A stretch of DNA of 7,352 nt from JBBSDV01 sp038240335 (GCA_038240335.1 JBBSDV010000156.1:1-7352); one strand, 5' to 3'. Shown: positions 1 to 6,718, counted from the first letter of the stretch. The notes: generated by a model not told the origin, from the letters alone. Program-made: numbers and translations.

Positions 1-172
1 CGTCGCCATGCTCCGCAATCAGCACCTCGGCGAACCGCTGTGCGCCAAACAGGTGCTCGCGAAGGTCCGTCTCGGCGAGCGCTACTTCGTGCGCGAGATG
101 TTCATATTCGGCGAGGCCATGAATCAGCGCGGCGATCGTCGGGATATCCTCAGGAGTTGCATCGCGAATCAT
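1..172 (-). CDS. GNAT-family N-acetyltransferase, N-terminal part (runs off window)
   Basis: Reading leftwards from the ATG at 172-170 gives 57 open residues to the window edge, beginning MIRDATPEDIPTIAALIHGL. The start 'IRDATPEDIPTI..LI..LAEYE' is the classic first strand and helix of the GNAT fold. It continues with 'E.DLREHLFG' and 'AEVLIAEHGD', as in the spermidine/diamine-acetyltransferase-like group of small GNATs. The acetyl-CoA binding loop (R/Q-x-x-G-x-G/A) would lie beyond the edge, so substrate cannot be judged. Family members transfer an acetyl group from acetyl-CoA to an amine. The start is favoured because the conserved strand begins at residue 2. No convincing Shine-Dalgarno precedes it; TACGAT on the minus strand (184-179) sits about where a -10 box would be for a leaderless message. 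The gene follows the hydrolase gene on the same strand after a 117-base gap. Confidence 0.83.
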   Translation of the reverse strand, partial: MIRDATPEDIPTIAALIHGLAEYEHLAHEVALAETDLREHLFGAQRFAEVLIAEHGD

Positions 173-289
173 CTTGCGATCGTATCAGTCGCAACAGTCG
201 TGGACGAGGGAAGTGAGAAGCAGTCTCCGTCGCCGAGACGAAGAGCCGGGCGAATGATGCACGATGGCCGCTCTCTGCGAATCGTCTCC

Positions 290-1120
290 TCAGGCGACTC
301 GTCGGCGGAGCGGCGTGATACGCGGGTTCAGCATCGCGTCGGCACCGCGGCGCGCGCGTGGCTCATCACGGCTCGTTCGTGGCCGCGTCGCAACATGCCG
401 ATGCTCGGCGAGCAGTCGTCCGAGCGCACCGAATACCTGCGCATTCCAAATCAGCCCGATGTGCGTGCCCGCGACTTCTATGCTCTCGCTTCCGCGTTCA
501 CGGCTGCACGTCTGCCAATCGACGATGCCATCCGACTTCGAGTAGATGTTGGCCTCGGCGACGCTCTCCGGGAGACACTCCTGCATCGGCTGATAGCAAT
601 CGACGGTGCACTCGGAGCCGCGGATGAACTCCGCTGCTGCGGCGATCAGAGCATGCACCCGCGCCCCCTGCACTGGCGACCCGAGCGAGATAACCTGCGA
701 AATGAGATCGGGGCGCTTCATGGCGGCACCCCGGGCAAAGCAGCCGCCGAGGCTATGGCCAATGATCGTGACACGCTCACCCGTCTCCGCGTGCGCGCGT
801 TCGACCGTCTCAAGCAAGCGGGCTATGTGCACTTCGGGGCAGCGCGTGTTGCGGCCGATGCCCGAGAAATACGGCCGGTAGCCGACGCGCGCCAGCCACG
901 CGTGCAACTCGAAGAGCGTGCGATCAGAGGCCATGAAGCCAGGCACGAGCACGACAGGCTCGCCCTCACCTCGCACGATGCCGCATCCCGAGTAAACGGT
1001 AGATGTGTGCAGCGACAGCCACTCGAGGCCCGTGAACGCCTCGCGCCAGATCGGGAGGGCTGCAATCTCGGGCCGCGCGCCGAGTTGGCTGGCGACGTGC
1101 TGCACTGCTTTGATCGGCAT
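290..1120 (-). CDS. alpha/beta-fold hydrolase (lipase/esterase-like)
   Basis: A 276-residue protein with the marks of a serine alpha/beta hydrolase: an oxyanion-loop motif VVLVPGFMASD (about 56-66), the nucleophile elbow GHSLGG with Ser123, a probable acid Asp197 in SKSDGIVDW, and a probable base His220 in AGTHIGL. The order and spacing fit a Ser-Asp-His triad. Such proteins hydrolyse ester or related bonds; the substrate is not predictable here. No signal peptide is seen, so it is probably cytoplasmic. The frame stays open 23 codons further upstream (to 1189), but the ATG at 1120 is chosen because two purine-rich ribosome sites precede it (AAGGAG at 1140-1135 and again at 1132-1127). Cysteines at 171, 175, 182 and 205 cluster around the acid-loop region. 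The tail after about residue 240 is Arg-rich and looks disordered. It is transcribed away from the DUF402-argS unit and towards the GNAT gene. Confidence 0.86.
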   Translation of the reverse strand: MPIKAVQHVASQLGARPEIAALPIWREAFTGLEWLSLHTSTVYSGCGIVRGEGEPVVLVPGFMASDRTLFELHAWLARVGYRPYFSGIGRNTRCPEVHIARLLETVERAHAETGERVTIIGHSLGGCFARGAAMKRPDLISQVISLGSPVQGARVHALIAAAAEFIRGSECTVDCYQPMQECLPESVAEANIYSKSDGIVDWQTCSRERGSESIEVAGTHIGLIWNAQVFGALGRLLAEHRHVATRPRTSRDEPRARRGADAMLNPRITPLRRRVA

Positions 1121-1419
1121 CTTGTTCTCCTTCGCTCCTTCCGTTGTATCCAGCGGAACAGCGACGGCGGCTTGCAAGGGGAAACGCAAATGCGACAGAG
1201 ACGCTACAGGTCGCCGCCTGATAGGGGTGGGTCGTTTGGTCGTTGGTGGTGGTCAGTCGGGGCCGAGCGTTGATTGTCTGGCCGAGGCTGTCAATTCGAT
1301 CCGAGGTCGTCGATCGTCCGTTGTCCACGGTTTGAGACGGCGGTCGAGACGGCTAAAACGACTCGTCACGACACTACCAGAACCGCTATGTCGATACCCT
1401 GATGGCGCGGAGACGACGC
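1121..1419. other. divergent intergenic region between hydrolase and DUF402 genes
   Basis: These 299 bases separate two divergently transcribed genes, so both promoters should lie here. The frames open in this stretch (an upstream extension of the hydrolase frame to 1189 and a plus frame through 1005-1427) show no recognisable protein. The hydrolase ribosome site is at 1127-1140. A plausible plus-strand promoter is listed separately. I could not find a convincing -35/-10 pair for the minus direction; TACAAC (1148-1143) is a possible -10 without a good -35. Confidence 0.6.
1332..1359 (+). promoter_or_regulatory. candidate sigma70-type promoter for DUF402-argS
   Basis: TTGAGA (1332-1337) matches the -35 consensus at five of six bases. 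TAAAAC (1354-1359) matches the -10 consensus at four of six, with a 16-base spacer. It would give a leader of about 55 bases before the preferred DUF402 start. The heptamer GAGACGG occurs twice, at 1334-1340 overlapping the -35 box and at 1346-1352 in the spacer, which could be an operator or chance. This is a pattern match only. Confidence 0.33.
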
Positions 1420-1923
1420 ATGTATGAAGAACTAATCGGGCGCGAGACGCCCCTGCACATGACGAAGTACGATCGTCGATACCACCGGCGCTGGCCGGCG
1501 CGCTTCGTGCTCAACAAGGGCCCGCTCTACCTGCTTCAGTTTGTCGAGGGCGAGACGATGTCGCGCACGCTCGATCCCAACGATGATCCCGACGCGCCAC
1601 GGACCCGCTATGGCGGCGATATCTACCTCTATGACGACCGCTGGTTCAATGTCGCCCGAGCGATCCGCAAGGGGCGAACGTGGTTCTACGTGAACATCGC
1701 AACGCCGGTGGAGTTCGACGGCGCTGCCTTCCACTGCATCGATCTCGACCTCGATGTCGCCTGGTACACGGATGAAGCGCCGCGGGTGCTCGACGAGCAC
1801 GAGTTCGTAGCGCACAGCCGGGACATGCGTTACCCTGCCAACGTTATCGAGCATGCGCGCGCCGCCGTCGACGAAGTTCTCGCGATGATCGGGCAGCGCG
1901 CTTTTCCATTTGATCGCACATGA
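1420..1923 (+). CDS. DUF402 domain protein (NTdP/FomD-like nucleotide phosphohydrolase)
   Basis: A 167-residue protein with the DUF402 core. It has WFYVNIATPVEFDG (88-101), the acidic strand IDLDLDV with Asp108, Asp110 and Asp112, and VLDEHEF with Asp125, Glu126 and Glu128. In characterised relatives (staphylococcal nucleoside tri-/diphosphatase and FomD of fosfomycin biosynthesis) such acidic residues bind the divalent metals used to hydrolyse nucleotide phosphates. The same chemistry is inferred here; the substrate is unknown. An ATG at 1402 is in frame, but the ATG at 1420 is preferred because GGAG at 1409-1412 lies seven bases before it, while nothing similar precedes 1402. The stop codon TGA (1921-1923) overlaps the ATG of argS in ATGA, so the two are very likely one transcript with coupled translation. 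Length is normal for the family. Confidence 0.85.
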   Translation: MYEELIGRETPLHMTKYDRRYHRRWPARFVLNKGPLYLLQFVEGETMSRTLDPNDDPDAPRTRYGGDIYLYDDRWFNVARAIRKGRTWFYVNIATPVEFDGAAFHCIDLDLDVAWYTDEAPRVLDEHEFVAHSRDMRYPANVIEHARAAVDEVLAMIGQRAFPFDRT

Positions 1924-3584
1924 TTCGCGACGAACTGGCAGCAGCGATCGAGACCGCAGCGAATGACGCGATGGCCGGCGGCGAGCTGCCTCATGTCGTC
2001 CTGCCGGAGATCGTCATCGAACGACCGGCGAAGCACGAGCATGGCGACTACGCCACAAACTTGCCGATGCGCCTCGCCCGCAGTGCTCGTGCAAACCCGC
2101 TCGACCTGGCAAAGACGATCGCGTCACGCATTCCGATGAGCGGTGCGTTCGCGGCCGCGGAAGTCGCGCCGCCCGGCTTCATCAACTTCCGTCTCTCACC
2201 TGCATGGTTGGCACAGCAGGTCGCCGCGATCCTCGCGGAAGGCGAGCACTTCGGCGACATCAACATCGGCGCAGGCCAGCGGGTCCAGATCGAATTCGTC
2301 AGTGCGAACCCGACCGGGCCGCTCACCGCCGGCAATGGTCGCGGCGGGACGATCGGTAGCGTCCTCGCCTCGGTGCTGCAGGCGGCCGGCTACGACGTCG
2401 AGCGCGAATACCTCGTGAACGACGCCGGCACTCAGACCGACGTCTTCGGCCGAACGTTACTGGCGCGCTACCTGCAGCTCTTCGGGCAAGACATCGCGAT
2501 CCCGGACGATGGCTATCCAGGCGACTACATGATCGATGTCGGCAAACAGCTCCGCGAGGAATTCGGCGATCGCTTCGCCGACGCAGCGCCGGACGCACCG
2601 CCACCCGAGTTCGTGCTGCGCGGCATCGACATCATGGTCGAGAGCATCCGCGCCGACCTGAAGCGCCTGGGCGTCACGTACGATGCCTGGTTTCACGAGC
2701 GCTCGCTCTACGAGGGCGACGGGCTCTACGAAACGGCGATGGCGGTCCTTCGCGATGGCGGCCACCTCGTCGACAAGGAGGGCGCGCTCTGGTTCGCCTC
2801 CCAGGAACTCGGTGAGGACAAGGACAACGTCGTCGTTCGCAGCACCGGGCGACCGACGTATCTCGCGTCCGACATCGCCTATCACTACGACAAGTTCATC
2901 GTCCGCAAGTTCGATCGTGTGATCGATGTCTGGGGCGCCGACCATCAGGGCCATGTCTCGCGGCTGAAGGCGGCGGTAGACGCGATCGGCGTCGATCCGG
3001 CGCGGCTCGACATTCTCATCTACCAGCTGGTCAGCTTTCGCCGCGGCGACGAGGTCGTGCGGCTTTCGAAGCGCTCCGGCAATATCGTGCTGATGCGCGA
3101 CATCGTCGAGGAAGTCGGTGCCGACGCCGCCCGCTTCTTCTTCCTCTCCCGCTCCGCCGATAGCCAGATGGAGTTCGATCTCGAGCTCGCGAAGCGGCAG
3201 TCATCGGAGAACCCGGTGTACTACGTACAGTACGCCCATGCTCGCATCGCCGCCATCCTCGAGAAAGCCCGCGAGCGCATCTCGTCGTTCGACGACGGAG
3301 ACGTCGCGTTGCTCGCGCATCCGGCCGAACTCGAACTCGTGCGCAAGATGCTGCAGCTGCCGGAGCTGGTGCAGCAGATGGCGCGGGCGATGGAGCCACA
3401 TCACCTACCGCACTACGCCGGCGAGCTGGCGACCGCATTCCACGCCTTCTATACCGAATGCCGCGTCATCGACGACGACAACGAAGCGCTCTCGAAGGCG
3501 CGTCTCAAGCTCTGCGCCGCGGCGAAAGCCGTCCTCGCCCGCGCCCTGACGCTGATGGGAATGGCGACGCCTGAGCGCATGTAG
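1920..3584 (+). CDS. argS: arginine--tRNA ligase (ArgRS, class I)
   Basis: A 554-residue protein, normal in length, that charges tRNA-Arg with arginine in the cytoplasm using ATP. Domains in order: the N-terminal tRNA-recognition (Add-1) domain, about 1-95, with GDYATNLPM; the class I catalytic fold from FVSANPTGP (126-134) with GYDVEREYLVNDAGTQ; GRPTYLASDIAYH (310-322); VIDVWGADHQGHV (335-346); the KMSKS loop as RLSKRSGN (381-388); and the C-terminal DALR anticodon-binding domain starting near NPVYYVQYAHAR (431-442) and ending RALTLMGM. The HIGH signature, usually HVGH after NPTGPL in ArgRS, reads TAGN (136-139), so both usual histidines are absent; everything around it is conserved. The start ATG at 1920 lies inside the end of the DUF402 gene (ATGA), which fits translational coupling, and no separate strong ribosome site is seen. 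Identification is firm; only the HIGH variant is odd. Confidence 0.97.
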   Translation: MIRDELAAAIETAANDAMAGGELPHVVLPEIVIERPAKHEHGDYATNLPMRLARSARANPLDLAKTIASRIPMSGAFAAAEVAPPGFINFRLSPAWLAQQVAAILAEGEHFGDINIGAGQRVQIEFVSANPTGPLTAGNGRGGTIGSVLASVLQAAGYDVEREYLVNDAGTQTDVFGRTLLARYLQLFGQDIAIPDDGYPGDYMIDVGKQLREEFGDRFADAAPDAPPPEFVLRGIDIMVESIRADLKRLGVTYDAWFHERSLYEGDGLYETAMAVLRDGGHLVDKEGALWFASQELGEDKDNVVVRSTGRPTYLASDIAYHYDKFIVRKFDRVIDVWGADHQGHVSRLKAAVDAIGVDPARLDILIYQLVSFRRGDEVVRLSKRSGNIVLMRDIVEEVGADAARFFFLSRSADSQMEFDLELAKRQSSENPVYYVQYAHARIAAILEKARERISSFDDGDVALLAHPAELELVRKMLQLPELVQQMARAMEPHHLPHYAGELATAFHAFYTECRVIDDDNEALSKARLKLCAAAKAVLARALTLMGMATPERM

Positions 3585-3603
3585 CCGACCCTGCCGCCCC
3601 GAC

Positions 3604-3661
3604 CTCCCGACCGGCTCGCCGACAACCCATCTCTCACAACCCATCTGATGAAGGTCGGGAG
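3604..3661. repeat. 9-base inverted repeat with nested 11-base direct repeat
   Basis: CTCCCGACC (3604-3612) is the exact reverse complement of GGTCGGGAG (3653-3661). In the 40-base loop, ACAACCCATCT occurs twice (3622-3632 and 3636-3646) with a 14-base period. It lies just after the argS stop codon, so it may be a 3' mRNA structure. There is no T run, so it is not a standard intrinsic terminator. Confidence 0.5.
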
Positions 3662-3896
3662 CGAGTGCAGGACGTTATGTTGATTGCCAGATTAGTGTCA
3701 GCAACCAGTGTCTGCATCTCAGCGACGGACAATCTTTTTAGTCAACCCAATCCGACGACTTCGGCTGCCCCGCAGTACGCGATCCCGATCGTAGCAAGGT
3801 CGCGTCGCGGCCGTTTGGCAGCACCCGCAGCATTGTGATGAGACCGCAACGACCCCATGTCAGCGGCGTATCGATGCTTCGACGCTCGGAGCCGTA

Positions 3897-3924
3897 CGCT
3901 GATCATGATCGGCACGGATCAGCG
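3897..3924. repeat. 8-base inverted repeat with GATC sites (operator-like)
   Basis: CGCTGATC (3897-3904) is the exact reverse complement of GATCAGCG (3917-3924), separated by 12 bases. The left arm also overlaps the palindrome GATCATGATC (3901-3910). The spacing of about two helical turns between arm centres suits a dimeric regulator. It lies upstream of the membrane-protein gene. The function is a guess. Confidence 0.35.
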
Positions 3925-3956
3925 GCGGCCCCCCACCGCGATTCGTCCGCTATTTT

Positions 3957-3978
3957 GGGGCGCACTTCGGTGCGTCCC
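3957..3978 (+). promoter_or_regulatory. UUCG-capped hairpin in the leader of the membrane-protein gene
   Basis: GGGGCGCAC (3957-3965) and GTGCGTCCC (3970-3978) pair over nine positions, one of them G-U, and close on the very stable C(UUCG)G tetraloop. It ends ten bases before the ribosome site GGAGG (3989-3993). No T run follows in either direction, so it is not a typical terminator. It may stabilise the mRNA 5' end or affect translation. TATTTT (3951-3956) just before it could be a -10 box, but no -35 partner is visible. Confidence 0.5.
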
Positions 3979-3999
3979 TTCAACGTTCGGAGGCTGATG

Positions 4000-5733
4000 A
4001 TGACGATCGAGCGAGACAAGGGAAACGCGGGACAGGCATCGACGCTGGTCACTGGCGCGCATGTGCGTTCGGGCGACGGTCAGGATCTGGGCGCAATCAA
4101 GCAAGTCGAAGGCGGCTACTTCAAGGTCGATGCACCCATGCAGCGTGACTACTGGCTCAGCAGCGCGGAAATAGAGTCCGCAGGTTCGGACGAGGTCGTC
4201 GTCGCCTTTGACAAATCGACACTCGACGCGCATAAGCTCACGGAGCCGGGAACTGAAGCCGCCGAGGATCCGTTTCGCGACATGACGGTCGCGCCCGTAA
4301 TCTCCAGCGAAGAGTTGCTCGACCAGCGCGCGCGCATGGAGCGCGAACTCGCGGAGCAGAGCCGCCACCTTCGCAACCTGGCTCCGACTCCGACGGAGAA
4401 TCGGGAGCGGCGCGAGGAAGAGCGTATCCCGCAGGATCATTCCGCGTTTCGCGAGCTTGCTGGCGAGACGGTGCCGTACGCGCCCGCAGTCGACGAGCAG
4501 GAGTACCGCAAACGCGCCGAAGAGTTGATCGATGCAACCCCCGTCGCGCGCTCGGGCGAACTGCCTGCCGATATGCGCGACGACCAGCGGGTGACGGTTG
4601 AAGGCCGCGAGCCGTCGAGCGCGGCGATGATGATCGACGAACTCGAGTCGACCACCGCGGTCGGGGGCCTGACGCCAGCCATCGATGGCGAGCCAATCTC
4701 ATCGCCCATCCCCAACATCCCGCTCGCCGCGCGTGATGTCGTGGCCGAGGATCGGGCCACGAGCAATGCGGCGCCCGATCGCCGCGAGAGCGCCGCGACG
4801 CACGCCTCGGGCGCGGGCGACCTGCGGGAACCGCCGGCGGGCAGGACGAACGACCCGACGCCGCATCCCGCGGCGGGCGACATCGCATACCCCGCCGACG
4901 CCGCACGCACAGCGCCGTACGCCCCCGTGAGGCACCAGACTCCGACGATTTCCAACGGCCGTGGCGGTGCCGCCGGTCATCCGACACCAGGGGAAACGGC
5001 CTTCCCCGCCGCGGCGGGACGCACCGCGCCCTACGCGCCTGTCTCGCAACAGCCAGCCGCGCCGCCGATCAAGCACGACGCGATGAATCCGACCGCGGAC
5101 GTCGACCCGAAGACCGTCTTCGAGCGCGTGACCAGCGCTGCATCCGGCCCGATCCGAGAAGTCGACGGCGAGCCAAAGACCACGATGTCGCGACTAACCG
5201 GTATCGCGACGAGCCCGGTCGTGGTCGCCGGTGCGCTCGCCACTGTTGCGTTCACCGTGCCGATGTACGTGGCGCGGCGCACCGGCGTGAGCAAACTCGA
5301 CCTCCCGATGCTGCTCGGCAGCTTCGTGCGCAAGCCCGATGGCAAGGCGCGGTTGATTGGACTCGTGCCGCACGCGCTCCAGAGCACGCTCCTGATGCCA
5401 TCTGCGTACCGCGCCGGCTTTCGGGCGCTGGGTGTGCGGCCGTCGGCGAAGAGCGGACTGATGCTCGCCGTGCCCCATCTCGCGTATTCGGCTACGGCGG
5501 CGGCCGTCGTCGGCAAGCTGAACCCGCGCGCCGTCGCACGTGGTGATGAGAAGCTTCTGGAGCACGTCGGTCATGTGAAGGCGCCGGGATTCGCCGGCCG
5601 TCGGTATGGCCTGTTGACAGTGGCATCATTCGTCGTCGGGCACGCCATCTACGGCGCAATCATCGGATGGTGGCTCGGCAAGAGCGAGACCCACCATCCC
5701 GATGACGTGCTAAGCGACCAGCCGACGCTGTAA
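4000..5733 (+). CDS. modular protein: PRC-barrel/DUF2171-like domain, disordered linker, C-terminal membrane domain
   Basis: A 577-residue protein whose full architecture I do not recognise. Residues about 16-80 (ending at DAHKL) have the pattern 'V.S.DG..LG.I..V...YF.VD....RDYWL....I......VV.AF', which resembles the small beta-barrel PRC/DUF2171 type. Residues about 85-400 are charged, then Pro/Ala-rich, with a likely coiled or helical patch (103-145) and a 22-residue repeat ending RTAPYAPV (289-310 and 327-348). Residues about 400-560 contain about four hydrophobic segments (404-424, 451-470, 485-505, 535-558) with LDLPMLLGSF between the first two, as in small DUF6789-like integral membrane proteins. 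No signal peptide is seen, so the N-terminal domain and linker are probably cytoplasmic and tethered to the membrane. The start at 4000 is chosen because GGAGG (3989-3993) lies six bases upstream. An ATG at 3997 is equally in frame, and the frame is open to 3835. The gene stands alone between argS and the convergent HAD gene. No biochemical role is assigned. Confidence 0.88.
   Translation: MTIERDKGNAGQASTLVTGAHVRSGDGQDLGAIKQVEGGYFKVDAPMQRDYWLSSAEIESAGSDEVVVAFDKSTLDAHKLTEPGTEAAEDPFRDMTVAPVISSEELLDQRARMERELAEQSRHLRNLAPTPTENRERREEERIPQDHSAFRELAGETVPYAPAVDEQEYRKRAEELIDATPVARSGELPADMRDDQRVTVEGREPSSAAMMIDELESTTAVGGLTPAIDGEPISSPIPNIPLAARDVVAEDRATSNAAPDRRESAATHASGAGDLREPPAGRTNDPTPHPAAGDIAYPADAARTAPYAPVRHQTPTISNGRGGAAGHPTPGETAFPAAAGRTAPYAPVSQQPAAPPIKHDAMNPTADVDPKTVFERVTSAASGPIREVDGEPKTTMSRLTGIATSPVVVAGALATVAFTVPMYVARRTGVSKLDLPMLLGSFVRKPDGKARLIGLVPHALQSTLLMPSAYRAGFRALGVRPSAKSGLMLAVPHLAYSATAAAVVGKLNPRAVARGDEKLLEHVGHVKAPGFAGRRYGLLTVASFVVGHAIYGAIIGWWLGKSETHHPDDVLSDQPTL
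4864..5043 (+). repeat. two copies of a 22-residue coding repeat
   Basis: Residues 289-310 (4864-4929) and 327-348 (4978-5043) of the membrane protein align without gaps, identical at 15 of 22 positions, and both end RTAPYAPV. The period is 38 residues (114 bases). A shorter relative, TVPYAPA, occurs at residues 157-163. This is a divergent tandem repeat inside the linker, probably from an old internal duplication. Confidence 0.75.
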
Positions 5734-5823
5734 CGTCCACACGAAATGCGGGACGCGCGAAGCGGGACGTCGTAGCGCGATTTTAATCTGGGTCGTCCGG
5801 GCGTGGGCCGATGTACGAAACCA

Positions 5824-6571
5824 CTAGCGCAAGCATCGCTCGATGGCGCTGCGCAGCCCCGGCACCGAACGCACCTCGGCGTCCGGCAATTCTTCGGCAG
5901 AGCGCGGCTGCTGTGCGATATGGCGTCCGGTGCGGACGAGAATCGTGTGCATCCCGAGTAAGCGGGCCGGTGCAGATGTCGTTGTCGATCCGATCCCCGA
6001 TCATCAGGCACTCCGCCGGCTCGACGCTGAGATCTTCGCAGCACCGGAGGAAGAGCCGGACGTCGGGCTTTCGGTGGCCGTGCGTCCCCGACACCTCCCG
6101 GTGATCGAAGTGCGTGCCGACGCCGTGCGCATCGAGCACGGCGAGCATTGACGCTGGCTGATTGGCCGCAAGCGCGAGCAGCAGCCCGCGCTCATGTAGA
6201 GACGCGATTACGGCGCTAATGCCGTCACGCAACTCGAACCCATCGTCCGGGCGTACTAGATCGATCATCCGTCGATGCACACGTTCCGAGCGCATGCGGT
6301 CACGTTTGGTCAAGCGCCAGATGATCGCCGCATAGGCATCAGGCGCGAAGTGCTCGACGGCCCAAGCACTCGCTTCCGCGTAAGTACCCGGATTGATTTC
6401 GATGCCCTCCTCGGCGAGCGCAGCGACAATTGCGTCGTCGACCAGACGCTCGTGTTCGCTTTCGGTGTTGATCGGGCCGCCGACATCGAACAGCACGGCG
6501 CGAATATCGGTCATGCGGTCGTCCCCCTTGTTCATCCAGCGCGATCGTGCCCGGTGCTCGAGCCATGACAT
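5824..6571 (-). pseudogene. HAD-superfamily hydrolase, single-base frameshift near the 3' end
   Basis: The frame from 6571 has the HAD motifs in order. Motif I is RAVLFDVGGP with nucleophile Asp29 (the usual second Asp is Gly, as in DxGG members), motif II is LAANQP (Asn137), motif III is HRKPD (Lys168) and motif IV is MIGDRIDND (189-198). HADs of this kind are mostly phosphatases acting on small phosphorylated metabolites. After Ile199 homology is lost in the same frame, but dropping one base at about 5974 continues as APARLLGMHTILVRTG and ends with a natural TAG at 5826-5824, giving 248 residues. As read, the frame runs wrongly to 5783. The ATG at 6571 has AAGGAG five bases upstream (6582-6577). 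The ATG at 6514, with GGGGG eight bases upstream, would start right at the domain (MTDIRAVLF) and is a good alternative. The four catalytic motifs are intact, so a shortened product might still fold; an assembly or sequencing error is equally possible. Confidence 0.87.
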
Positions 6572-6718
6572 CCCCGCTCCTTCGACACCCTATGTCGTAA
6601 GGATGCCGTCGTTCCACGGGAAAACTCCACATCGTCGCCTCATGCCCTTCCACGTTCGATATACCTTCCGATCGGGTCGACAGTGACGATCGGCGGCGTG
6701 CATGTTGCAGGCGGCGGA

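Larger units (their letters stand above)
3585..3999. other. 415-base intergenic region after argS
   Basis: No gene is recognised here. The membrane-protein frame stays open back to 3835, but that part looks non-coding: it has rare codons such as AGA and AGG, no ribosome site, and a strong hairpin. Small structures are an 11-base direct repeat (3622-3632, 3636-3646), a 9-base inverted repeat (3604-3612 with 3653-3661), a stretch of lower GC around 3670-3760, a short palindrome CGATCCCGATCG (3780-3791), an 8-base inverted repeat with GATC sites (3897-3924), and the UUCG hairpin (3957-3978). No clear intrinsic terminator for argS was found, since none of the stems is followed by a T run. Confidence 0.6.

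Noticed and set aside
223..288. Inverted repeats GTCTC/GAGAC and GAGACGA/TCGTCTC between the GNAT and hydrolase genes
   Set aside because: The stems are short or the loop is long, and no T run follows on the minus strand, so a terminator is not supported.
1121..1189. Upstream in-frame start of the alpha/beta hydrolase at 1189
   Set aside because: The hydrophobic-looking extra 23 residues overlap the two strong ribosome sites that serve the ATG at 1120.
8..1273. Long plus-strand open frame of 421 codons opposite the hydrolase and GNAT genes
   Set aside because: It is the complement of two genes with clear family motifs; its translation is Arg-rich, shows no domain, and has no ribosome site.
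3663..3780. Lower-GC stretch considered as an insertion-sequence end or small RNA
   Set aside because: No terminal inverted repeats, target duplication, coding remnant or convincing RNA fold could be seen.
3835..3999. N-terminal extension of the membrane protein to the ATG at 3835
   Set aside because: It has no ribosome site, uses rare codons, and contains the UUCG hairpin; GGAGG sits correctly before the ATG at 4000.
4437..4955. Minus-strand frames opposite the linker of the membrane protein
   Set aside because: They are low-complexity shadows of GC-rich coding sequence, without motifs or ribosome sites.
5734..5782. Possible bidirectional terminator between the membrane-protein and HAD genes
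   Set aside because: The best stem is only five pairs (CGCGC 5754-5758 with GCGCG 5775-5779) with a long loop before ATTTTAAT; too weak to call. An 8-base direct repeat GCGGGACG also occurs here.
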